Positions 34,901-47,719 of a stretch of DNA of 64,000 nt are shown here, one piece after another; the first letter of the stretch is position 1; every line of letters begins with the position of its first letter. The DNA is from Blumeriella jaapii. Taxonomy: Eukaryota > Ascomycota > Leotiomycetes > Helotiales > Drepanopezizaceae. A program made the position numbers and the translations under genes. The DNA is taken from assembly GCA_009599575.1 (NCBI GenBank), contig VWND01000024.1:1-64000 (forward strand), written 5' to 3'. The notes beneath the pieces were generated by a model. The model ran no database searches. It saw nothing but the letters and a program-made list of their open reading frames with translations, and had not been told where the DNA came from.

Positions 34901-36694
34901 TGAATCGGGCTTCTCGATGTATGGCTTCTTCAGAACACGGCTCAAATCCTCCTGCAGACCATCCAAAAGGAATCCAAGGAACTCTTGGGAGTCCTGCTGC
35001 CCGTAGCCAGAAAAAGACGGTGCGTACTTTCCGATCGTGGCCTTGAAGTTTGTAGGACGGACTGTACCTGGTGCAGGGTCCTTGTAGAAATGTGCCAGCA
35101 AGTCCCCGTATGCTTCGGCCACTTGTCCGTGGTTTCCCAAAGGATTGTTGTAGTTGATTTCTTTCCGACCATGGCCAGTCAGGAAGTATTTCGTGAGTTC
35201 CTCGACGCTGCGAACACACTGCAATGCCGAGTTCATGTAGCAGGTATTGCCCAGGTTGACCAGGCCGACAGTTCCGGCAGTTTTTCCGGACCTTTGGGTT
35301 CGGCCTCGAGTCAGTGGGCCAGATGGAGCAGGGCTATTACGACCGCTGTTCGACGGACTATTTGAGCCGACATAGCTCGAGTTTGAAAATTGCGCAAGTG
35401 TTGCCGAGCTTGCTTTACCACTCTTGATGTACGTCGAAACATAGCTATTACCATGGCCTTCCGTCTTTTCGTCCAAGACGATATGCTCGTCGTCAGCAAG
35501 TCCTCTCATAGCCAAGGTCATGCTTCCATTGTAATTGGGATTGGCTGAAACGTCATCCATAGTCACGACTTCCCGTTGGACATCCTTTTCAAGCTCTAAG
35601 AATGTGGAAACGTCGAGCAAGAGCTTGTTCCAGGAGTCTTGTGGTGCACACGGCTCTGGGCCTATCAACGCAGTCGGAGAGCCGGGTCTTGAAGTTGGAG
35701 GCGTTGCAGCTAATGTCGGACCCGCGGGGATTGAATTTGCAGCTGGCTGCAGTCTCGGGACTCTCCAAACACGAACTTTCTTCTCGTGCTCGATTCCGGC
35801 TGAGGTCTTGATGGTTCTCAGAAAATCCACAAACTTCGTGGAGGAGCTAAACACGAAAACAGGTGCATCGGGAGACTTGGCTTTGAGTGACTGCGGGATT
35901 TTGATCTCGGTATGGTCTCCGTACACCCGATGGATTGTAAACACGGGAGGATAGAGCTCGTACTGGATGTTGGGAGCAGAGCCATTTGGGCTAGTATTGT
36001 GGGCGAACCGTTGGATGGGTAACGATCCCGACATCAGACCGTACCATGCAACCACCAGATTCCAGGCGTCCAAAGGGAAGAATGTGTAGTCTGCGGGTCC
36101 CAAACCACGCTTGAGCTGTACAAAGTCGACCCCAGCGCTATCCTTCAAGATCTGCTGGATGAGATCCGAGTTATCGATTGGACCGATCTCACCTTCAGGT
36201 TGCTCCTTGCTTTTGAGCAGAGCCTCCGGATCTCTGGATTTGACCTGATCCAACCACAGGTTCGAGACCAGGTACGTGACGTGGCCCTCCTCCAAGGGAT
36301 TTTCATTCTGGGCTTGTATGAGGGTGGTGATGGTCTTGATCTGGTAGGCGATGGGAGGCACATCTGGAGCACAACATTAGCATCAAGATGCAGCCCGAGG
36401 GGAGGGAAGAAGCCACACACCCGTGCTACGGCGAGCCGGGCCCTCCTGCGACTCGACAGAGGGTAGCCCGCCTCGGTGAACCTCGCTCCCATTTGCCATC
36501 ATGTCGACCGACTGTCCTCTGGTTGTTGACGGCTGCGACGTCTTGTCCACCGACTCTGCCGGATCTGACGGCGGTACCATGATCATGTCAACATCGTCCT
36601 TCTGGCTCGGAGGAGAGCCGTCCGCCTCCAGATCCGAAGCCCTTCGTTTCAGAGGCGACGAGGCTCTCTGGGGGTCATCGCCAGCGCCGCCCAT
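31942..36694 (-). CDS. UBP12: Ubiquitin carboxyl-terminal hydrolase with DUSP domain (UBP12 type)
   Basis: A cysteine deubiquitinase of at least 1492 residues. The N-terminal part carries a DUSP-like domain (YLVSNLWLDQVKSRD, LGPADYTFFPLDAWNLVVAWYG). The Cys box GLVNLGNTCYMNSALQC has its nucleophile near residue 466, followed by GQQDSQEFLGFLLDGL. A zinc ribbon is split between CPTC and WYCPRCKEHK, with a long acidic insertion between. The His box is GGHYTAFAKNYNDQQWYEYND. The tail after LLFYRRR is Ser/Glu-rich. Exons are 36421-36694, 34214-36363, 33566-34159, 32752-33454 and 31942-32699. The four introns (57, 54, 111 and 52 bp) are GT-AG, and the sum is 4479 nt. The start at ATG 36694 is conservative: the frame stays open to about 37440 with protein-like sequence but no upstream ATG, so a missing 5' exon is likely. 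Confidence 0.93.
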
Positions 36695-39600
36695 GATGGC
36701 GCGGTGCGAGATGTGGCGAATGGAAGATTGGGCCGTTGTATCCTGCTCGTTTGGCGCGAGCGAGGTGCGGTCGGAGGTCGATGAGTCCTTCTCGCCCTCC
36801 AGCGAGAGACCAGCGTAGGCCGCGCTTGGAGAGCTCGCGGCAGAGGAGGACGGGTCGACGGTCCCCAGGGATGAGGTCGTCTGCAGATGCGCAGGTATGT
36901 ATGGGGGGAGGTGTGAGTCGCTGGGAACCTCGAATCGAGGCGCCTCGTCCAGGCCTTCTGTATCCTCAACGCTCTTGAGCGGGATGTCGGGGTGGTCGTC
37001 GGAGCCCTGGCTTTGGCTCTGGCTGGTCTGCGGCGAGAGCTTTCTTTTCTTGATGGACGACGTCTTGCCGATGAGCTGCCTGTGCAGCTCTGGAAGCAGC
37101 GGAGGGAGGGGAGGGGAGGGGAGGAGGAGGAGGAGGGGGAAGAGGAGGAGGAGGAGGAGGAGGAGGAGGGACAGATGGACGAGGAGGTTCCTGGTGGGTG
37201 CGAGGCTGGAGGGACGCTCAGGCCGCGGGGAGTCTAAGCAGGAACGGTCAAGGGCTGCCACATCGAGAGCAAAAGGTCGTCGGCGTCGTCGTCGGCGTCG
37301 TCGTCGTCGTCGGGGTCGGCGATGGTGTGAGGGATGCGAGAGTGGAAGTGGTTGTGGTTGTGGGAGTGGTGTCGGTTGGAGCGGTGCGAGATCGTCTTGA
37401 TGCCATTTACTCTTCCAAATGCTTCCCGACGTCCAAGCCCCCAACTTTTAGGCGAGAAAGCTCGTCAGACTAACCCGATTCTCCGTGCCGCCAGAATCAA
37501 CATGCGGATTTCTCAACACCAGAACGACGGCGGCGACGGCGGCGGCGAGGATGGCTGGAGTTGCGTGTTTCTCGTCAAGCCATCTTCCCGAACCATCCCC
37601 ATGGTTTCGTGCTTTCGCGACGCGTTGTATGCCTGCCTGGCTTTTCGCGTTGTGGCGGCAATTGATGCGCGTGCCCGATGCTTGATACACACAAGCAGCT
37701 CGGGAGACGTGGTCATGTTTTCATTCCGTTCATCTTTGCATTCAACTCTGATTTGTGTCTGAAGGCTGGTAAAGAAAGACCTTCGTTATAGGCTGGCTGA
37801 TACGTGCATGATTCGTAGGTGCCAGATCAGTGGATTTGGAGCAAGAGACCATTTCACTTCCACTTGGCGTTCATCTCACTTTCATCTCACTTTCTTTCAT
37901 TTCACTAACATCCCAAGTGTTTTATGTGTTCTCTGCTGTACGTGACGGTATCGGGCTACCTACCTACCTTAGAAAAAGCTGCTTCTGGGGGAGATTTATG
38001 TGTCGAGATTTCCTTTGTTATGCTTGATGGCATGGCAAGTTCGATATCCTTCCACACCCAAGATATCTGGAATCAGAGAGCGGCATGGTAGATGTGCCGG
38101 CCAGCGTAAAGAAGTTTCATCAGTAGTCTCATCCGGGAGCGAGGGGAGCGAGAATCTGAAAAGATCACGTTGTTGAGAAGCCTGCAAACACGCCGCACAC
38201 CTAATCAAGCGGAACGGTAACCGAACTGCAGGATGTTTTTCTTCCTCTTGCCCATCCAGCAGAGACGTTCCATTTCCTCTCAAGGCGCGACTAGTACGGA
38301 TTCTAGGCTGAGTATTGAAGTCCGTTGCCCTCACTTTGGGATTGACCAGCCGCTTGTTCGCAAATGGCTTACCGCAGTGTAGCGTTTGAGCCTCTCTTCT
38401 CAACCTCGACCACGATACTTCCAGTAGAGTTCCCCAGAATAGACTACGGCTGGAATTTTGGACGTTGGTTCACTCTGCATGACGTGTGCCAGTCAGCCGG
38501 CCACAGAACAGAGCGGGCAAAGCGCTTCATGTAAGAGGCACTATCTTGCAGCTTTCATGTTCCCAGACTATCTATCTGATAACTTCCTTTCTGAGCAAGT
38601 AGCTATAGGCTGCCGTTACCACTTCACAGACATGTCAGTTCGCCATGACGGGGATGCGTAGGACCTGGAGATTCCGTGAATTTACCACTGTACAGAAAGA
38701 AAGCTCAAACAGGGGGTCCTCCGTTTGAATTCGGCTTCGGGAGAATCTCCGGCCCTCTGCAGCTGTACACGGGGGAGGACTGTCGGCATGGAGCGTTTCT
38801 GTCCAGCGCGGGCCTGCTGCGTGGGTGTCCAGCCGATGAATAGTCCAACAACCCGGGCCTGAAGGCCTTCAAGTCACCAATGCGAGAAACGAAGCGCTTA
38901 GCATACATCTCAGTTCAATCTGCTAGCGTTCTTTTGCAAAAACCGCAACTCCTTCCTAATAACGGCGACGAACCTGCCCTTCACATACTCCTCAGCTAGA
39001 TCCGATACGATACGATTCGATACCAAGCTTCAGAAGTATCCAGCCGCTTCCGACCGACCAAGACGAAGCGCAGATCTCAGCCACGATACGAGACATGATC
39101 CAACCCTGGGTCCGAGTCGGCGTACAGAAACGGCCTCTAGGAAACACGATTCTTTCAGATCTGATCCCCATCAGGGTGCAAGATCCCAAGAACCAAAACC
39201 GCACGGCAGACCAGCCAACGAGCGAGCCATGTTCCCTCCCCGGGGAAAATTGAAGATGGGATGAAAGCCCACGCGCAGCAGGCGAGTGGACAAACAAAAC
39301 CACCCAACCACTTCAGCCCTACCACAGACACCACGTGAGAGAATGCTGGCTGACCCGGTCTGCGTGGTGGGAGCCACGATGGCATTTGAAGGCTACTTAC
39401 CACACTCCTTTTCCCTCCTTTTCACTTCCTGGCTCTATCTGCGCAGCTCTTCAAGTTCCCACTCTTCTCTTATCTACAATCTTTCTGCTCAGTGCTCACT
39501 GACTTCGAAGACTTCTAGCTCGGCGAGGCATCTAGGAAGGGAGGACGGCTCTGCCTTGCATTCCGGGAATTGGAAGCAGCGCCACGGCCGTTGGATCAGG

Positions 39601-42600
39601 CGCGTGTCAGGCGAGGAAGAGGTGCAGAAGAGCAAATGCTCCTATGTAGCATGAAGTGCCTTCTTTGGCGCTTTTTTTTGTGGATTAAATGCGATGTCTC
39701 GTCCTGTGGCATGCGCATGGTAAGATCGGTGCGCGTTTACCCACCTGAATGACGACGGCGTAGATAGAGCATGGGGAGACTTGACGGGCTTAACGCCCTT
39801 TCAGGGATGGGAGAAGTCTAGAAGCTCAAGATCCCGATGTCATCGTGTCATAGAGAGAGACCTGTCAGGAACTGCTCCGTTCCTATGGTGTTTTTTACGT
39901 TTGGCCTGGAAATCATGTTTGTCCATGTATTTGTTTGGGGCCTAGATTTCTACCTCAAGATGCATCTAGAGGGATGACGGACACGCTCACGTGATGACTT
40001 GGGCGCGAATTTATCTGATGCCGCCCATGGGATATTTTCTTGCTGCACCTCGAATCCGTTCGCATTTCAATCCTCTCTTTTAGGTATCTCTGCTACGGAT
40101 CTGTTATTCTATTCGTTCGGATACGAATGAGTGACAATGGTGAGCAGCTGGAAGATGAGCATCATTCCATATGACATCCGATACATTGAGTCGCTAGGGA
40201 ATATATGTGTGGAAGCAAGTAATGTACTAGGTTCAATTCAGCAAGCTCGAAATAAAAAATATGGCTCAAAGTTAGTGAGAGATGAAGGGTGTCGGAATCT
40301 GTACAAATTCATACACACATGTAAACGAAATACCCCATCCTTTTCGTTTCTGAACCTCGCTGACTTTCCTCAGCGGAATCCACAAGTCAAAGACACAAAG
40401 CGCCAATATTCCCGAATGCTTGTTAAGGCCACCTTGATGTAAGCCGTGAGTCCTGGGGGGGGTCACATGGCCCTAATCTTTGTCTTATTTGCCTCGAATT
40501 AAGTTGCAGCTTAATTATGCCTCCAATTTCCTCGTGTAGATTCAAGGAAGATCGCCAATATCGCCCTTTCAAATTTGCTTCCACCTGGGCAGAAGAAAAT
40601 AATCTAAGTATCACCCCGCTATATCACCCTGCTATCGTGCCTCACGGAATGGGGGAGTCAGAAACCCCAGAGGACCCTCCCCACTCAACAAAATGCTCGA
40701 TGTCTAGCCAGACACGCGCATAGTCAACTAGAAAATTGCCGCCATAAATGAGAAGAAAACACCAGACAATCAAGAGCCAAGCGAGAATTTCAGTTTCGCA
40801 TTTCTTACCTCGGACAACTCTACTCACTCCAAGTCCGCGTCTAGCGGCAGTAGAGATGTAACCCCTCTCACCACTCTTTCACTTCTGCGAAGAAATGCAG
40901 CGAGGAACGAGCTTAAAGACCAACAATACATCGCCAAAACCAATAGGAACGAGTGCCGGACATGTTGGGTGATCACTCTCAAAATGAAATTCGTTGTGAT
41001 CCACTCATTTCTGGCCTCTATTGTCGGAGCAGAATACCATCAGTCAGTCAAAACATATTTCGGAGACGGTTCCAAGGTCAAGCTTGCTTCGAGCACCGAA
41101 TGTCAAAGCGATCGAAGCCACTCGTCGCCTATCTCTGCCACAATTTCGAACAGCGGGTCTAGACCACAAACGAAGAGCTCAGGTGGTGCCTCAAGCTCCT
41201 GGACTCTCCCAAGCAGGCGCCGAAAATCCCCAAACTTGGATCGGACACACTCGGTCCCAGTACTACATGTCTCCCAAGCCGTCGGGACAGAAGTGCACAT
41301 AAAAAAGAAGCGCAGGGCGGTCACGATTCCCCCGCCATCTGTGCTACTGTGCAACACTGCACTACCATGAGATCTGTCCCGGGGAAGCGGAACCGGAGAT
41401 CTGTCTTTAGCCACTTCACGATCCTCGGGACTCCCCAACAGGGGGCTCAGGATCACGAGGTGTAGGACGTCCAGTACCGCCACTACTCTTCTTCCTCGTT
41501 TGCGTTCGAAGGCGATTACAATCGGGCTCGGATCCCAAACTCGGATTTGTGCGTAGACCCTGAACACCACGACATCACAGCAGTGGTCGCACGCTTTCCG
41601 ACAAATAGGATGTCTAGCTGTATCCGGGGAGTTTCACTTTTGTCGTATCACTTCCACCGCTTTGGCGCCAACAGCTGCGATCCTGCAAGCGGAAGCGGCA
41701 CAAGACCGAGCACGACTTTTTCCTTTCCAAGCGCCAAGATGTTCGCGGCCTGTCAATTACCGTAGGCGTCGCAGGGTGAGTGTAAAAATAGTACGATCTT
41801 AGCATTCAAGTCGTACTAAGATCGTGCTGAGGTAGGCCTTGCGTTGTTGCAAGAAGGAAGTCATTTGAAGAGGGAGATCTCCCAGGAAACCTGTGTTTTG
41901 CTCGCTTAAATACCCGAGCGAGACAACGCCATTTCCAAGAGCATGCATGTGCCTGAGGCACGGAACAAATGCTACAACACAACAATTCCGCTCGAGACCA
42001 GCGGTCGGACCAACTCGCGGGGAGCCTAATCGGTGTAACCGGACCTTCACATCTCGTACTCCAGTGCCACGAACATCGTCGGTAGCGAACTGTCCGCAAT
42101 GGCGACTAGAGCCCCTCCTTCCTCTGCATGCGATGGCGCACATGGGAGCCTCGCGTCCCATCGCCAACGCGCATTCCCAGGTACGCCTTCACCCACCCTC
42201 CGCGTCATCTCGGAGACTTCACGTTGCAGAATCTGCAACGACGCCAGCAGAGGCAGACAGACACCTTGACAGCCTGGAAACGCGCGCGCTCTTGTGTAGC
42301 GGAGAGATATGCGGCTCACACCTGGGCTTTGGTCTAGCCTTCCCTCGGGACGTTTCGAACGAGAGCTGCCCCTTCTGCCGTCTTCACCAAAGCGCGCAGG
42401 CCGTGCTTCTCTTCTTGTGCACGTCTGGAAGAGACAGATTCGAGGTCTAGTTTCTAAGATGGCTTTATCTGATAATTCACGGCCTACATTTGATACTTGA
42501 CCCGCGATCCGCAAAGCCAAACCCGCTAATCCCGAACTCCCTACTTCGGGAGGAAAAAAAAAGGGAAGGTACGTGCGCGGCTCTGTCTCGGGGGTACATC

Positions 42601-44863
42601 GATATGTTCTTGTAGCATTTGTCATTTCTCGACAATCTATTTCTGCTATGAACGTCACCGAATGCCAAATTTATGGTCGACGGTAGGTGCGTTCTGAAAT
42701 GGCTTCGGCGAATGCCATCTCAGAACGGGAAGTATCATCGACGCAAGATACGTCAACAGCTAATAGTGGGAGAATCCACACATGGAGGAACTTGCGTTGC
42801 AGCCAACTTTTTGTTTCAGCGTTCTTCCGTTCGGTTGAGGAGCTAAAAGCACCTCTTCACATGTTGCGGTCATAGCAAAAGTTACGACAGACTCCCATCA
42901 CGTACCTATCTCCCCCCGGGACTCCGCTTTCGCGTACGGACTTTGACTCAAAGATCATGCTTCTATACTCGAGCCAAAACAGAAGAAGAAAACAACTGGT
43001 CCCAGAACCACGCTTTCCCGTGGCCGGTTTTCCCGTCGGGATCCAGCTTCCCATCCGTCGGATTTCCGCCTCCTTCCCTTCCCCTTCTCCATCTTCTTCT
43101 ACTTCGCGCAAAACTTCATCTTCCCCGAAATTCAAAGTAGACCAGGCAGATAAACCCTCTTCGCATCCGGCGCGGCAAATCCGCTCTGGGCTGCAACTCG
43201 TGGTTACGACCTTTGGGCGTTCCCAGACTCCATGTCTAGCTACGCGCACAATCTAGCCACAATGACATCCCCTACTTTCTTAGCACCCGGACCTCTTGTC
43301 TTTTGCCGCCGTTGAACGCTTTGCGGCTTGGTGCTGTGCTGTGCTGTGCTGTGCTGTGCTGTTGATAGTAAGATAAGGGTCTGTCTGTCTGTAAGGTAAC
43401 CGAGCTCCGCGGCAGGCAAGCGAGTGCGCCCAAACAAGCAGTTGGTCGCGACACCGCGTAGCCAGAAAATAGCAACGCTGCGGCCCTGAGACAGGAACAA
43501 TTCGTTTTCTCGGTGCGGTATCGATACCGCGAGATGAAAGCGTGTTTCCCGAAGCTGTGTACCGTTCCAAGTTGGAGTGCAAATGCCGTGTGATGGGTTC
43601 GGGGTTATCGAGATCAGGGGCTCAATCGACTCGTCCTTAAACCACCCAATGATCCCCGGGAATATCAAGTTAGAGCAGACAGCCAAGAAAGCCGCGGACA
43701 ACCAGGAGGGAGACTTCGAGAGGAGGTCTTGCCCGGAGTGCAGCGATCAAAGATCGCATGACTGCCACTCGACAACCGACGACCAGCCGGGCTTGTCCGG
43801 CTACAAACGATGGGGACGTATTGTAGAGCGCTGTTGGATCTGCCTTGCTTCTCCCACTAGAAGCATCGGTCTTCTGAGACGGCTGGAGAAGCAAGTCCGA
43901 TGGATGACAAGTGATCTACCGCATGGCCGACCCAGGGCGACGACGCGTATGCCGGGCTACGGAGCCTGCTGATCATCCAGGGTCTCGAAAATAGCATGTA
44001 AGCCCGACATACATCACCACTGAGAAAACAACTAACGCTGTCATAGGCACTTTTCTATATTATGTTGAAGCTCACTGGATACTTACATGGGTGGTGCATT
44101 TTGGGCTTTTTCCGTGTCCTGGACGAGCACCGGAGTCAACATTGCGATCCTTTCAATTGGGATTCACATTCTCCTCGGCTCCGTCATAGTACAGTATGAT
44201 AGTGAACGCAACGTGACTGGTTGAGTCTTACTGTTGGCTGACATGTATAGATTCAACGATAGCGGGCAAGGCGGCGAAGTAGCGCTGGTGATGATTTATC
44301 ATAGGTTTAGAATCTCAAAATATGTGGCGGGAATCTGTAGGACATGAGCGGCACCGGATCAGAAACCATGCTACCCCGTATGCAAGAGTCGGCACACTTC
44401 CGCAAGAATACTCTGACATTCTGTCCCCAGCCGGAAGTGAGACACACGTGATTGGAGTACATCTCGCGCAGCCCTAGGATGCATCAATCTTTATCTTCAG
44501 ACCACTCATGAACCCTGTGTGAGAACGCTGAAGATTTGCTCATCCCTCTCAGGCTAGTGAGTTTCCACTTACCCGGTTAATATAAAACACCAGATGCAGG
44601 TCAGTGGCAGGAAGGATTTTGTCTATACTATTCCTTCCCACTTCCCTGCACGCCACCAACCCCCCCACTTCCTCAGATCCGGTTGAATTCTTGCATGCAT
44701 TTCTCCAGCAGCCAAGATCCAAAGTGGGAAGATAGCGGCCGCCAAACAAAAACAAGTGTGTTGTTTTTGAAGACGTCGGTGGGGCCATACGTGGAGGAAG
44801 TGATGCCAATGAAGATTTGCGTCTCCACTATCGAGCGTCGCAGCCTCTCCACCAACACGAGAT
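36695..44863. other. Gene-poor region, about 8 kb
   Basis: No gene is supported here with confidence. The first 750 bases may include more N-terminal coding or 5' leader of the deubiquitinase; they contain a GGA/GAG tract (37105-37180) and a GTCGTC tract (37275-37320). A TGTGC pentamer repeat lies at 43331-43362. Open frames are many but short, overlap on both strands and show no domains. A possible decayed or mis-sequenced gene at about 43930-44285 is described in the findings. Base composition does not show strong AT-rich mutation bias. Confidence 0.5.
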
Positions 44864-45046
44864 CTAGATCTTTGTACGCCACGCGTAAGGATGGGCCTCC
44901 TCCATCTCCTCGATATCATCTTTCTTCATGTCTCTGCACTTTCTGAAGAAGAGGAAGCCCATGTATGCGCAGATGACCAGGAGGGTGAAGGCCATAGTGG
45001 AGAACAAGATGATGAACAGCAGCGACTGCTCGATTGTAGGGGCCAT
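44864..45046 (-). CDS. Possible small single-pass membrane protein
   Basis: A 60-residue frame beginning MAPTIEQSLLF with start context GCCATGG. It has one strongly hydrophobic segment at about residues 8-32 (ending CAYMGFLFF), then a basic stop-transfer stretch (RKCRDMKK) and an acidic tail (DDIEEMEE). The layout fits a type III or tail-in-cytosol single-pass protein. No family is recognised, and the frame could extend by splicing. It lies alone at the edge of a long gene-poor stretch. The well-formed topology is the only support. Confidence 0.4.
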   Translation of the reverse strand: MAPTIEQSLLFIILFSTMAFTLLVICAYMGFLFFRKCRDMKKDDIEEMEEAHPYAWRTKI

Positions 45047-47064
45047 GGCTGCTTCGCGCTCAACTGTTAGTGGGTTGGAGGGTTCGCGACCGGATCTGAT
45101 CTCGTCACGTCAGGGACACTCCTGTCGTGTTCCCATCAGAGCTTACATACATACTGTAAGGTTTGCGCGCGTGATGTCGATGTGCTGAATACAGATGTCA
45201 AGGCTGCAGACAAGATCTTATGAGGTGTTTCGGCGTATTCGAGAAGGTCGTGATGACTGCTGACGAGTGTTCTCGAACGCTTGGGGGACGGTTAAATGCA
45301 ACTATTGCCGAGTTGGCGAGGTGAAAGGCAGGATAATGGAGAAGAGGCGCAACCAGAGCCTATAGCATAGGAATGTAATTAGGTGTAGCGGTGAGATAGG
45401 GTGCGTAGAATACGTGAATCTATTCAGAAGTTCTTACTGGGAAACTCAAGGCAGTTTTATGCCGTCGAGAACGAGGCAAGTGCAATCAGTGCACTGAACA
45501 CCATTCCAAAAACAGGCAAGAACCTCTTGACCCAAGGCTATCCAAGTACTGAATCAATAGTCGAATATGCGTTTTGTTATCTATGAGATATACCACGACA
45601 TTTTCTTGGGGAAGTACCTAAAAACAAGCGGGTTTTAGTGCTGTCGCTTGCGAAGTCAACAAAGACCGACACGTGACCAAAACTGACCCACGTACTTGGT
45701 AAGTAGGTAGAACCTTGGTAGGGGCCAAAGCGTTATTCTCTATCGTAGCACTCAGAAACTAGTTCTTTTCATTCCGTTGGGAAAGCTTGGCTACTGCCAC
45801 GGGCCTTGAGCAATGGACGTCGCTGGTAAAAAGGTCTTCGTGCCACTTTGCTAACCCAAGATCTGCTTTTGAAGGAGGTAGCATTACGAATAGCACTAGG
45901 ATCTGTTATTCTTTCACGCTAGTGCTTGTACCTCCCTATGTATAATGACGGACCCTAGATTATTTCAGCAGAGCGCCGAAGCTGTAGTACGAAGATTCTG
46001 CAACACCCGATCTTGTCCACCCTCCCCCAGGTTCAAGCGAACCGGCAAGCTTCCCGGTAAGAATAACACGAAAGAATTTTCGAGAGATGCGTATCAGATG
46101 TGGCTGGCCAGTAAACACTAGCGCACCACGATCAAAAATCCGTGTCGTTTATTGCTATTTCGCGTATCACTGCATACCAAGCCGAGGTTATGATAGATCA
46201 TATACTTGCCGTAGCGGGATGTCTATGGTGTACCCACATCAGCGAGTGAATCGGGGGGTTTGGGAACCCTGGTCGGAATCAAGTGTCGCCATTGTGTAAT
46301 ATGTCGTGCGTTCATCCGATCATGTTGGTGTAACACTTTGACAGGTGAGGGCTGCCCACCACCTGGCGAGATCATCTAAAAGCAGATACCGGCTGGATGG
46401 TAGAGATCCTAGCGCCAAAGGCAAGGGTCGGATCGATCTTTAACTCACCCGTATGCAAGCTGGATCGCGCTTTGGAAAATATCTGGCATCCTTTGCTTTT
46501 CCGTATTCCTGCATGTCTGAACATGCGACGAGATTGTGTAAGATTGTATGGTCCTTGATACGATCGACACCGAGTGGTCTCTTGCTCGGCTGTAATTCCT
46601 TCTCCAAACACCCTTGCCTGGTCCGATCGTTTTTCTAGGACTTGTTTTGCGAAGCAGAAAAATCCATGTTTACTTGTCCGCAGAAAACGCAGATCAACAC
46701 ACAATCTCCTCGACCGCGGTGAGAAATTCAGAAGAAAATAACAGCCTGTCCTACTTGGGCAGGTCCGAAAGAATGGAGCGGGGAGCAAGTTTTATAAAAG
46801 AGAAGCACTGTCTCTGGAACTTCTCGTCAAGTTTCTTGATCCATCGTCTCCACACACTTGAGCATCTCAACCACACAGTACTTCATTTCTTATCACTGCC
46901 ATCTCGACTTGAGTTAGCCAGACGCTGGTGTACTATCTGAACAATTGGTAGGTTTTTTCTTCCCTCCTGCCAGATTTGCAAGGTCTGTGGCTCTGAAGTT
47001 CGCACCCTTGTTTGCAGGCAGGTGAAGATTGACACTAACAGATCCGAGAGCGGGAGCTTGTCAA
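45047..47064. other. Intergenic spacer
   Basis: About 2 kb with only short open frames lacking recognisable domains. The last 150 bases include CAG and AG sites after pyrimidine runs (for example TTGTTTGCAGGCAG at 47011-47024), so the 5' leader of the velvet gene may be spliced. Confidence 0.5.
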
Positions 47065-47719
47065 ATGTCTAAAGCCGGTCATCGTGAGTATCAACCATGG
47101 AAATCATTTGACAGGGACTAATGTTAGACTAGAAATGCTGCGAGGCGGTGAGGGATATCATCGTCGTGATAAAATGCTCGGTCTTGCCGTCCATCCTCCA
47201 CCGACAGCTCGCCCAGGCCGTTCTTTGTATCCACCAATAGCAGCCCGCATCAGTAGCGACATAAACATATACAAAGAGCTTTCCCAAACGTGGGCTGTGG
47301 CAACACTGATCCACTATTCGGGAGAGCGTCTTGACGATCAGCTTGGAGGGAGAGTTGCCGACTCCGCACACCCTTTACCCGCAAGTGTGACCTCTTGCAG
47401 TTCCAGTTCTCGAAGAGACAGGGCATACTTCTACTTTCCTGACCTTGTCATCAACTCGCCAGGACGCTACAAGATCCGCATCAGCTTAATGCAGATGGAC
47501 TACTCCGGCACCGAATACTCGGAAGGCGTGGTCAGAGTTCTCGAGTACGTCGACAGTCATTCTATAACTGTCGAAGAGAAGCCGGAAACGTCTTCTCGTC
47601 TGAGTAAGTCGAGCTTCGGAGTTCGCACCCAGTAGCTGACATGGGTAGGCTCGCACGAGCGCGCTTTTTTGAGGACAATAAAGAACGACGGGCAATATGT
47701 TCCTTCTGCTCCGGCTTGA
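47065..47719 (+). CDS. Compact velvet-domain protein
   Basis: A predicted protein of 186 residues that is almost only a velvet domain, the fungal DNA-binding fold with NF-kB-like topology that controls development and secondary metabolism. Matching parts are LAVHPPPTARPGRSLYPPIAARIS (start of the domain), the AVATLIHY strand, LGGRVADSAH, FYFPDLVINSPGRYKIRISLMQMD and GVVRVLEYVDSHSITVEE. The last segment, ERAFLRTIKNDGQYVP, resembles the LSRxFAxQGxKIxIR end of VosA/VelB. Exons are 47065-47083 (MSKAGH), 47133-47603 and 47649-47719. The 49 bp intron (GTGAGT...GACTAG, ACTAATG branch point) and the 45 bp intron (GTAAGT...GGGTAG, GCTGACA) are GT-AG. The coding sum is 561 nt. The usual RARxCGFGxKDRRPI motif is reduced here, so it is divergent. 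It may pair with another velvet protein encoded elsewhere. Confidence 0.8.

Noticed and set aside
42047..42658. 203-codon minus frame in the gene-poor region
   Set aside because: Overlapping frames of similar length exist on the other strand, and no domain or splice pattern was seen.
43240..43701. Minus-strand frame with MSAAFLAVCSNLIFPGIIG-like sequence
   Set aside because: It opens with TTG, has an upstream stop, runs into a TGTGC repeat and has no recognisable family, though parts read plausibly.
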